DNA from: an uncultured Eubacteriales bacterium | GTDB taxonomy: Bacteria > Bacillota_A > Clostridia > Lachnospirales > Cellulosilyticaceae | Assembly: GCA_900556665.1 (NCBI GenBank) | Contig: USPX01000161.1 | Location: forward strand, 1-5,207 | Direction: 5' to 3' | DNA length: 5,207 nucleotides | In this document: piece by piece, positions 1-5,207 of the stretch | Layout: each line of letters opens with the position of its first letter | Position numbering within the stretch: position 1 is the first letter of the stretch | Made by a program: the position numbers and the translations under genes | The notes under the pieces: model-generated | Databases searched by the model: none | What the model was told of the DNA's origin: nothing | What the model saw: the letters and a program-made list of their open reading frames with translations, nothing else

Positions 1-161
1 TTTTGCTTTACTTTTTGTAAGATGACTTCTTCTGAGGTCCCTTCTGGCGCTGTAACTGTAATTTTGTCAGGTGGTTCAATGGCAATCTCCAAGGTCTTTC
101 TCTTGGAATAAAACACTTCAAACTGTAAAAGTGTTGTGCCATACTGCAATGATAACTGCAT
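1..161 (-). CDS. YgjP-like (DUF45, M48-type) zinc metallopeptidase, N-terminal 53 codons only
   Basis: Translating from the ATG at 161-159 gives MQLSLQYGTTLLQF followed by a run containing SKRKTLEIAIEP and TVTAPEGTSEE. This is the usual N-terminal pattern of YgjP-like/DUF45 proteins: a Tyr-Gly opening, then an Arg-Lys-(Thr/Ser)-Leu-x-Ile strand, then a Val-x-AP-x-G-x-S turn leading into a helix. Family members are soluble proteins of about 230-240 residues, predicted to be zinc-dependent peptidases with a C-terminal HExxH. That motif would lie beyond the left edge, so catalytic competence cannot be judged. The frame is open to base 1. The start is supported by AGAGG at 174-170, 8 bases upstream and overlapping the hsdR stop, so the two genes are probably co-transcribed and translationally coupled. 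Genes of this family are often found beside hsdR in Type I loci; the substrate is not known to me. Family assignment is good, function is inference. Confidence 0.8.
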   Translation of the reverse strand, partial: MQLSLQYGTTLLQFEVFYSKRKTLEIAIEPPDKITVTAPEGTSEEVILQKVKQ

Positions 162-169
162 ACTTCTAA

Positions 170-174
170 CCTCT
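170..174 (-). promoter_or_regulatory. Ribosome binding site AGAGG overlapping the hsdR stop codon
   Basis: On the minus strand the hsdR stop TAG (175-173) runs into AGAGG (174-170), followed by 8 bases and then ATG at 161. Ribosomes ending hsdR would sit on the start region of the metallopeptidase gene, an arrangement typical of translational coupling. This site also fixes the start of the downstream gene. Confidence 0.6.
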
Positions 175-3100
175 ATTCTAATACCTTAAAGTGGGTTTTC
201 GCTAAATTTAATAAAGGCTGTTTCATTTGCTGAATGACTGGTAATTTTATCTTTTTCCCATAACCTTTAATGAGCATCATATAAAGCATACGCTCAATAT
301 CACTTGTTTTAGTCGGATTATTGACCCAATCAATCATATAATTATCTTCTACAACTTTTCTTGTATCTTTAGCAATCGTCTTAGACAGTTCAATGATTTC
401 TTGTGGCACATACTCCTCAGCTGCTTCAGCGACACAATCTGAGGCCACTTCTTCAGCCATTAAATATTTTTTCACCACTTCAAAGAAAGCAAATTCCTTT
501 TCATCTAACCCTAAATGATTGGCCTCTGAACGTGTCCCTTCTTTCACTTCACGTTCAATAAAAGCTTCTAATTCTTTCTTACGCTTAATCCAATCATTTT
601 TCGTTTCATCTAGTATCTTTTGAAGTTTTTCCAGAAGGCTTGTATAGTATACAGGGTTGTCATTCATTCTCAGTGCAATAGCATGTTTTACAGCATGTTC
701 CATAGTCGAAGCCTGTGCTTCATCAGATTTCATAGAATTCACCTTTTGTTTAAAGTCCTCTTCAAATAAGGTAATCGGTGCAATCCATTGTTGTACCCCT
801 AATGAAGTAAGATGCTTCATAATAATTTCTTTCACCTTTTCCCCACAGTCACTAATATCAATAGCTGCCTCTGGTGAATACTTTGCCTTAGCTGCAACAC
901 GAATATATGAAAGCCATTTCATATCATTTAAAATATCAGTACCCACATGGGCTGGCAGAAGGGCTTCTACTGCGCCTTGGAACATTTTATAACCTACTTC
1001 AAATTCAGCTCTTTTATCTTCTGGTTCAATCACATTTACTAAAGCATCTAAATTGTTAGGATCAATGCCTTTAAAAAGATTCATCACCGCTTCTCTATAA
1101 GAAAGCATTTCTTTATAAAGTTCATTCATAGATTGCATCGGTGAACCTAACTCTTCTTTATCAAAGATGGCAAGAGCTTCTTCTAAGAAATTCGAAATGC
1201 CATAGTAATCCACTACATAACCACATTGTTTAATAATAACATTTTGTGCGACCTCTTGCGTACAAGTACGATTCACCCTGGCAATGGCTTGTAATAAATT
1301 ATGTTCTTTAAGTGGTCTATCTAAGTACATGACTTGTTCAATAGGTGCATCAAAACCTGTAAGTAGCATATCCTTTACAATGAGAAAACAAAGTTTATCT
1401 TTTTGAATTGGTTGTTTAAAGCGATTAATAATATTTTCTTGCTCTGTTTTAGTTGTAAAATGTGCTTTTAAATGGGGTTTATCATTTTGATCGCCTGAAA
1501 AAATAACTTGGGCTTCTAAAGGCTCTCCGATAATTTCCATCATATATTTATTGAGGGCATTATAATACTTCACGCACGCTTCACGACTTACACATACAAT
1601 CTGTGCTTTAAAGCCATTTGGCATGATATTATCACGATAATGCACTAATAAATCTTTTGCAATCTCTTCGATACGATCATCCGCCTCTACAATCACACTT
1701 TTTGTAGCATATTTTTGTTTAATGGCTTCCTTCTCTTCATCACTGCGCTCAGCAAAGGCTTCATCAAAAAGGGCATCTAAGCTGGCTCCCTGAAGTTGAA
1801 GTTCTGGTCTGCGGCCTTCATAAACAATTTTAACTGTTGCCCCATCTTGAACGGCTTCTTGAATGCCATATTTATCAATATAGCCACCAAAGGTTCTTGG
1901 CGTAGATTTATCTTCTTTATCAATAGGCGTTCCTGTAAAACCAACAAATACGGCATTTGGAAGGGCTGTACGCATATTTCCCGCTGTATCTTTATACTGG
2001 CTACGATGCGCTTCATCTGTAAGGACAATGACATTGGCTTTCGTTGTGAGCACTTCATAAGGCTTGGCAAATTTCTTTTTCACCTTTTTCCCATTTTCAA
2101 TAACGTCTCTTTCTTCCGTTTCACTTTCAAACTTCTGAATGGTCGTCATAATGATTTGAGGCTGCGCTGCTGATAAAAGCTCTTTCATTTTAGAAATCTT
2201 ATCGGCTCTTACAGGCTCAGTGATTTTAGAAAGGGTACGATAAAATGTATTAAAAATCTGCTTATCTAAATCTACACGGTCTGTCACAACCACAATAGTC
2301 GCATCAGATACCTCATGAATTCTTCTAATCTTACGTGCTAAGAAAACCATAGTTAATGATTTCCCAGACCCCTGTGTATGCCATACGACACCACCACGAC
2401 TAATAGAATCTTTGCCTTTTTCCATACGTTCAATAGCTTTATTTACCGCTCTAAATTGCTGATAACGGCAAATCTTTTTAATAGTTCGTCCACCATCTGG
2501 TTCAAAAAGAATAAAGTTACGCATTAAATCAATGAGATTGTTTTTCTCTAATAAACCTTGTAAAAAGATGTTTTGCGGGGTTTCAGTAACATCTGGAATA
2601 TCTTTTACGTTAAAAGGATATGGATCTTTCCATTCTACATAATGATTGTACTTAGAGCTAATGGTTCCCACATAAGCTTTATACTTATTTAAAATCCCCG
2701 TAAAGAAGTTGGTATAAAACAGCCTTGGTGCTCCTTCTCCCAAAGCTTCATCACGTACATTCATATAACGGGTTAATTGCTCATAGGCTTGTTTCTTACC
2801 CACATTGGCATTATTTTGTTTTTCTAAGAAAGGTGATTTACACTCTAAGACCACTACAGGTATCCCATTTACAAAGATGATTAAATCAGGAAAGATACTC
2901 TTCCCTGATAATGTCTGCACTTCAAATTGGCGCACCACTAAAAAGTCATTATTTAACGGTTCCTCCCAATCAATAAAATGCACGGTATGATGTTTCTTAT
3001 GGCCATCTCCTTCTAAATCTTGCGATACTGTAAAAGTCAGATTAACTAAGGTATCATAAAGCTTCTCATTAATTTCTAAAAGACTTGTCCCTAATTGATC

Positions 3101-3334
3101 CGGTCTTGAAAGTAAACGTACGGCTTTATTTAAATTATCCTCATCTAGCCATGGATTTAGCTTTTTAAGCGCAGCTCGTAAACGATTTGTTAAGACAACT
3201 TCTGCTAAAGAATCACGTGCCCCTTTTTCTGGTGTTAATTCTTTACCATGTATAAAGTTATAATCTAAATGCTTCTCTAAATAATCAACTGCTGGTAATT
3301 CTACTAGCATTTCTTCATTTCCTAAGTAAGGCAT
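173..3334 (-). CDS. hsdR: Type I restriction enzyme R subunit (HsdR), endonuclease and DNA translocase
   Basis: HsdR is the motor and nuclease subunit of a Type I restriction complex. It uses ATP to pull in unmethylated DNA and cuts it away from the recognition site. The N-terminal domain has a PD-(D/E)XK site: FPD with Asp150, then LECKSP with Glu164 and Lys166, followed by a QxxxY element (Gln186-Tyr190). The superfamily 2 helicase motifs follow in order: Walker A HTQGSGKS (319-326), motif Ia VVVTDRVDLDKQ (348-359), DEAH (440-443), GFTGTP (465-470), motif V region with LLTGFDAP (657-664), and motif VI QAIARVNR (682-689). Residues from about 740 to 1053 form a helical C-terminal region resembling the DUF3387/EcoEI_R_C class, which docks on the methylase. 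The length of 1053 is normal and no frameshift or lost catalytic residue is visible. The ATG at 3334 is preceded by AGGGGG (3345-3340) with 5-base spacing. The gene probably has its own promoter just upstream and is followed closely by a metallopeptidase gene. Confidence 0.97.
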   Translation of the reverse strand: MPYLGNEEMLVELPAVDYLEKHLDYNFIHGKELTPEKGARDSLAEVVLTNRLRAALKKLNPWLDEDNLNKAVRLLSRPDQLGTSLLEINEKLYDTLVNLTFTVSQDLEGDGHKKHHTVHFIDWEEPLNNDFLVVRQFEVQTLSGKSIFPDLIIFVNGIPVVVLECKSPFLEKQNNANVGKKQAYEQLTRYMNVRDEALGEGAPRLFYTNFFTGILNKYKAYVGTISSKYNHYVEWKDPYPFNVKDIPDVTETPQNIFLQGLLEKNNLIDLMRNFILFEPDGGRTIKKICRYQQFRAVNKAIERMEKGKDSISRGGVVWHTQGSGKSLTMVFLARKIRRIHEVSDATIVVVTDRVDLDKQIFNTFYRTLSKITEPVRADKISKMKELLSAAQPQIIMTTIQKFESETEERDVIENGKKVKKKFAKPYEVLTTKANVIVLTDEAHRSQYKDTAGNMRTALPNAVFVGFTGTPIDKEDKSTPRTFGGYIDKYGIQEAVQDGATVKIVYEGRRPELQLQGASLDALFDEAFAERSDEEKEAIKQKYATKSVIVEADDRIEEIAKDLLVHYRDNIMPNGFKAQIVCVSREACVKYYNALNKYMMEIIGEPLEAQVIFSGDQNDKPHLKAHFTTKTEQENIINRFKQPIQKDKLCFLIVKDMLLTGFDAPIEQVMYLDRPLKEHNLLQAIARVNRTCTQEVAQNVIIKQCGYVVDYYGISNFLEEALAIFDKEELGSPMQSMNELYKEMLSYREAVMNLFKGIDPNNLDALVNVIEPEDKRAEFEVGYKMFQGAVEALLPAHVGTDILNDMKWLSYIRVAAKAKYSPEAAIDISDCGEKVKEIIMKHLTSLGVQQWIAPITLFEEDFKQKVNSMKSDEAQASTMEHAVKHAIALRMNDNPVYYTSLLEKLQKILDETKNDWIKRKKELEAFIEREVKEGTRSEANHLGLDEKEFAFFEVVKKYLMAEEVASDCVAEAAEEYVPQEIIELSKTIAKDTRKVVEDNYMIDWVNNPTKTSDIERMLYMMLIKGYGKKIKLPVIQQMKQPLLNLAKTHFKVLE

Positions 3335-3357
3335 CTTATCCCCCTATCTATTGGTAT

Positions 3358-3386
3358 ATTAAAATAATAGTTGCACTTTTTTTCAA
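3358..3386 (-). promoter_or_regulatory. Candidate sigma-A promoter for hsdR
   Basis: Reading the minus strand, TTGAAA (3386-3381) is followed after exactly 17 bases by TTTAAT (3363-3358). Each matches five of six consensus positions, although the -10 lacks the well-conserved second A. The start point would fall near 3351, leaving a short leader that just includes the AGGGGG ribosome binding site. A second overlapping reading, TTACAA (3392-3387), 17 bases, TATTAT (3369-3364), has a better -10 and a poorer -35. In AT-rich DNA such matches arise by chance, so this is suggestive only. Confidence 0.35.
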
Positions 3387-3422
3387 TTGTAAGTATAATA
3401 TCACTATCAATACACATATAAT

Positions 3423-3487
3423 ACATATTGCTTAAGGAGAGGCAAGTGATTCGCTCCTTGCTATTCACCCTAGGCGATGTTTGTTTT
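3423..3487. repeat. Hairpin element, copy 1
   Basis: The inner stem GCAAG (3442-3446) pairs with CTTGC (3457-3461) around the ten-base loop TGATTCGCTC. A weaker, interrupted outer stem can form from ACAT (3423-3426) with ATGT (3477-3480), GCTTA (3430-3434) with TAGGC (3471-3475, including one G-T pair), and GG (3436-3437) with CC (3469-3470). It is followed on the plus strand by TTTGTTTT. The sequence from GG at 3441 aligns with copy 2 from GG at 3506, including the loop, the TAGG and the TTTGTTT tail, so the two are diverged direct repeats. Confidence 0.5.
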
Positions 3488-3489
3488 AC

Positions 3490-3549
3490 AAAGACTCTAT
3501 GACTTGGTGAGTGACTTGCTCCTCACTTGGCATAGGGTCTTTTGTTTAT
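3490..3549. terminator. Long hairpin (element copy 2), probable intrinsic terminator
   Basis: AAAGACTCTATG (3490-3501) pairs with CATAGGGTCTTT (3531-3542) over 12 pairs including one G-T. Inside, after a small internal loop, GTGAG (3507-3511) pairs with CTCAC (3522-3526) around the ten-base loop TGACTTGCTC. On the plus strand the stem runs into TCTTTTGTTTATAG, a fair U-tract. On the minus strand, where the genes lie, it runs into TCTTTGT, a weaker one. It sits about 135 bases beyond the stop of the DUF5655 gene and could end that transcript, possibly acting in both directions. It also belongs to a two-copy repeat, so its role may not be limited to termination. Confidence 0.5.
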
Positions 3550-3551
3550 AG

Positions 3552-3585
3552 TATTTTAACCAATCGTATATTTTAACTAATCGCC
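3552..3585. repeat. Tandem 17-base direct repeat
   Basis: TATTTTAACCAATCG (3552-3566) and TATTTTAACTAATCG (3569-3583) differ at one of 15 positions and start 17 bases apart. The pair lies next to the base of the long hairpin. It could be a protein-binding site or a remnant of local duplication; no regulator gene is in view to assign it to. Confidence 0.55.
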
Positions 3586-3678
3586 TAAAGTCTGATTTTT
3601 CGCTAGTCTTCCAATTGCTCACATACTATCTGCTCCTGTGGTAATAGTAGACTAATTTATATTCATTAACAATGGACA

Positions 3679-4605
3679 TTAAACTTCACTTTTCTTCTTT
3701 TTATAAGCCTGCTTAATCAAACTATATACATATTCTAAATTCTCATCATCATGTAAGTGCAGTTCATAATCACCGTTTCCCCAATGTCCAGTTGCACGTA
3801 CATCTCTCGCCAAGCCTTTAGCATCATCTAACTCACCAGCTTTAAGATTAATCCACATTTTAAGTGCCTTTTTCTGAAGATGAATATCAATAAAAATCTT
3901 CTGGTTATATCTAAAACCAATCTCATTCTTTTTCACCTTCGTATCAATAGTATCATCTAATCCCATAATATAGCTTTCTATCTTTTCATAAAGTTCCTTG
4001 ATTTCATCATTAGCACCTGCCAAATGGTCTTCTTTGCTATATACCTTAATTTGGTTAATAACCTCATTAATGCCCTCATTAGTAGTCTGTATCGTCTTAA
4101 TAGATTCAGCCGTCTTACTGGCTTTAATGGGCTTAAAATAAACCGTTCCATTCTCAAAACGCTTTACTTCCCAAAGTTCAAAAGGTAAGTCCTTAAAATT
4201 AATAGCCTCCTGCTGATAGCTGCTAAACATAGGGGAAACAAAAATGACTCTTGATTGAGACCAGTCAATATCATCCCTCTTTAAAGTATCATGACAGTTC
4301 TCATTATATTCCAAAATAAAATCCGCCTTATTATTAAGCATCAAAGAAAGATAAGCATATCCCTGATCAATGACACTAAAGTTTCTCGTATTTTTATACT
4401 CAATAATCACAAAAGCATTCGTACTCTTATCAAAAGCCAAAGTATCTATTCTAAAATTATTAAGTGCAAACTCTTGCTTCACAAACTGCAACCCAAAAAT
4501 CTGCTCAAGATTTGCTTCACAAAGCTTATGCAGCTCTATTTCCTTTTGAAAAGGTTTTTCTTTAATTTCGTTTAACTTATTATTATCGATTTGATATAGA
4601 AACAT
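3679..4605 (-). CDS. PD-(D/E)XK nuclease-like protein with C-terminal DUF5655 domain
   Basis: This 308-residue protein has two parts. Residues about 20-155 look like a PD-(D/E)XK nuclease fold: a helix with Glu30/Glu34 (EANLEQIFG), a strand carrying Asp54 (FRIDTLAF), then VIIEYKNT with Glu69 and Lys71, and a following helix with Gln81-x3-Tyr85, the QxxxY element of many such nucleases. Residues about 200-302 match DUF5655, with the typical run FIDIHLQKKALKMWINL, then ELDDAKGLARDV and GHWGNGDYEL. A polar linker (about 160-200) joins them. No signal peptide or membrane segment is seen, so the 'predicted transport protein' label given to some relatives is unlikely. The ATG at 4605 follows AAGGAGG (4616-4610) with short 4-base spacing. 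It lies between hsdS and hsdR in the same direction, so a role tied to the restriction system is plausible but inferred; the family's biochemical role is unknown to me. Confidence 0.85.
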   Translation of the reverse strand: MFLYQIDNNKLNEIKEKPFQKEIELHKLCEANLEQIFGLQFVKQEFALNNFRIDTLAFDKSTNAFVIIEYKNTRNFSVIDQGYAYLSLMLNNKADFILEYNENCHDTLKRDDIDWSQSRVIFVSPMFSSYQQEAINFKDLPFELWEVKRFENGTVYFKPIKASKTAESIKTIQTTNEGINEVINQIKVYSKEDHLAGANDEIKELYEKIESYIMGLDDTIDTKVKKNEIGFRYNQKIFIDIHLQKKALKMWINLKAGELDDAKGLARDVRATGHWGNGDYELHLHDDENLEYVYSLIKQAYKKKKSEV

Positions 4606-4632
4606 ATGTCCTCCTTTTTAATCCCCAATATT

Positions 4633-4676
4633 TCACTTAAAAAGCTCTTCTCTTGTTAAGTGATTACTGCTCACTT
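4633..4676 (-). promoter_or_regulatory. Mutually exclusive hairpins in the leader of the DUF5655 gene
   Basis: On the minus strand, TCACTTAA (4663-4656) can pair with the downstream TTAAGTGA (4640-4633) over 8 bases, extended by AAG/CTT inside after a one-base mismatch. The same segment can instead pair, through TCACTT, with the upstream AAGTGA (4676-4671) over 6 bases around a 7-base loop. The two folds cannot coexist. Neither is followed by a U-tract, so this is not a simple terminator, and the AAGGAGG site (4616-4610) is left free in both. The pairing is seen directly; any regulatory role is inference. Confidence 0.35.
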
Positions 4677-4706
4677 TGAATAATATCTTTTTATTTAAGT
4701 ATTACT

Positions 4707-5207
4707 CTATTTTACACGAATTTTACCTGTTAAGAGTTGTTGCATAAGCCCTTTTTTAAGTTGTTGAAGTTTTTCTTTTTTATTTTTCTTTTCCTTTATT
4801 GTTTTTTCTGCCTCACTAATAATGGTAGCTATTTGTTTCTGTTCATCTTTGCATGGTAAACCAATATCTATTGAATAAATTTTTTGTCCAGAAATAACTG
4901 GTTGTGCAGACTGATTAGCATATTTATTTAAATCTAAGTATTCTAATAAAATAAACATAAATGAGTCATCAAAATCAATAATTTTATTATCTATATATAA
5001 AGCATTATCTGTAATCCATGAATTAGGAAGTGATATAGTTACACACCCACATTTTGCACCTACTCTTCCTATTACAATTTTTTCATTTCGGAACAAAAAT
5101 TCATTATGATATCCAGTAATACCATTTCCTCCATATACCGCATATGGCCCTTCACATATATTTTTTTGTGATAAGAAATTTCCGCTAGAAAGCTTGAAAA
5201 GTTGACC
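4707..5207 (-). CDS. hsdS: Type I restriction enzyme specificity subunit (HsdS), C-terminal 166 residues
   Basis: HsdS reads the bipartite DNA target and bridges the methylase and R subunits. The frame is open through the right edge, so the N-terminal part (first target-recognition domain, central spacer and start of the second domain) is outside; a typical HsdS is about 400 residues. In the visible part, GQLFKLSSGNF (1-11), AVYGGNGITGY (23-33) and VIGRVGAKCG (45-54) are classic target-recognition-domain elements, followed by SWITDNALYI (63-72). LPCKDEQKQIATI (117-129) is the conserved lead into the distal helix, a Lys/Glu-rich coiled coil ending in LKKGLMQQLLTGKIRVK. The TTG at 5096 is an internal Leu codon, not a start: strong HsdS motifs continue upstream of it. 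The recognition-domain part looks more AT-rich than hsdR, common for exchanged specificity domains. hsdM is expected further upstream. Confidence 0.95.
   Translation of the reverse strand, partial: GQLFKLSSGNFLSQKNICEGPYAVYGGNGITGYHNEFLFRNEKIVIGRVGAKCGCVTISLPNSWITDNALYIDNKIIDFDDSFMFILLEYLDLNKYANQSAQPVISGQKIYSIDIGLPCKDEQKQIATIISEAEKTIKEKKNKKEKLQQLKKGLMQQLLTGKIRVK

Larger units (their letters stand above)
3335..3678. other. 344-base intergenic region between the DUF5655 gene and hsdR
   Basis: This is the only gap over 300 bases. It holds, from high to low coordinates: an unremarkable stretch (3678-3588); a 17-base direct repeat (3585-3552); a long hairpin that probably acts as terminator (3542-3490); a second, related hairpin (3480-3423); and an AT-rich stretch with the candidate hsdR promoter (3386-3358) and ribosome binding site (3345-3340). 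TAGGCGAT (3471-3478) and ATCGCCTA (3580-3587) are perfect inverted copies enclosing the long hairpin. Only very short reading frames exist, the longest noted being a GTG-started frame of 41 codons on the minus strand (3622-3497). The region looks regulatory or RNA-coding rather than protein-coding. Confidence 0.7.

Noticed and set aside
657..992. Plus-strand open frame of 111 codons inside hsdR
   Set aside because: Antisense to the C-terminal helical region of an intact hsdR; low-complexity Cys/Ser/Ile composition, no recognisable domain.
1777..2070. Second minus-strand frame of 97 codons overlapping hsdR
   Set aside because: Lies within the helicase core in another frame; hsdR motifs on both sides read continuously, so it is not a frameshifted segment.
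1796..2173. Plus-strand open frame of 125 codons inside hsdR
   Set aside because: Antisense to the DEAH/GFTGTP region of hsdR; no family pattern.
2805..2990. Plus-strand frame of 61 codons
   Set aside because: Antisense to the HsdR nuclease domain, with no supporting motif.
3446..3502. Plus-strand 18-codon frame starting GTG after AAGGAG (3434-3439), considered as a small toxin or leader peptide
   Set aside because: It coincides with hairpin copy 1 and much of the AAGGAG-to-GTG stretch is itself in the stem. The product is too short to judge and copy 2 does not keep the same frame.
4291..4575. Plus-strand frame of 94 codons
   Set aside because: Antisense to the nuclease domain of the DUF5655 protein; Ile/Lys/Leu-rich composition expected from AT-rich antisense sequence.
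4741..4807. T-rich tracts at the end of hsdS, considered as phase-variable slippage sites
   Set aside because: The runs are only 5-6 bases and are broken by C and A; they simply encode the Lys-rich coiled coil. A run of seven at 5161-5167 is also too short to argue for phase variation.
1..5207. CRISPR array, tRNA, insertion sequence or attachment site
   Set aside because: No spaced repeat series, cloverleaf, transposase frame or paired terminal repeats were seen on either strand.

Overview
The window holds the distal part of a chromosomal Type I restriction-modification locus, with every gene on the minus strand. The DNA is AT-rich, the Shine-Dalgarno sequences are strong purine runs (AAGGAGG, AGGGGG, AGAGG), and the proteins are rich in Lys, Glu, Ile and Asn. 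This suggests a low-GC Firmicute, perhaps a Clostridia/Lachnospiraceae-like bacterium, but the sequence alone does not fix the genus.

In the direction of transcription (high to low coordinates) the order is as follows. (1) 5207-4707: the C-terminal 166 residues of the specificity subunit HsdS, covering most of the second target-recognition domain and the distal coiled coil. Its N-terminus, and presumably hsdM, lie beyond the right edge. (2) 4706-4606: a 101-base leader with two mutually exclusive short hairpins. (3) 4605-3679: a 308-residue protein with an N-terminal PD-(D/E)XK nuclease-like domain and a C-terminal DUF5655 domain, not a core Type I subunit. (4) 3678-3335: a 344-base non-coding gap with a 17-base direct repeat, two related hairpins whose stems differ by paired substitutions, a probable terminator and a candidate hsdR promoter. 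(5) 3334-173: a complete, apparently intact hsdR of 1053 residues with nuclease and DEAD/H translocase motifs. (6) 161-1: the first 53 codons of a YgjP-like (DUF45) metallopeptidase, 11 bases after the hsdR stop, with its ribosome binding site overlapping that stop.

HsdS (with HsdM outside the window) would choose the target and methylate it. HsdR would translocate and cut unmethylated DNA. The DUF5655 nuclease and the metallopeptidase are accessory genes whose roles in the locus are not established here. The best candidates for something undescribed are the accessory nuclease between hsdS and hsdR, the protease tightly linked to hsdR, and the paired hairpin element in the long gap. No tRNA, rRNA, CRISPR array or insertion sequence was seen.
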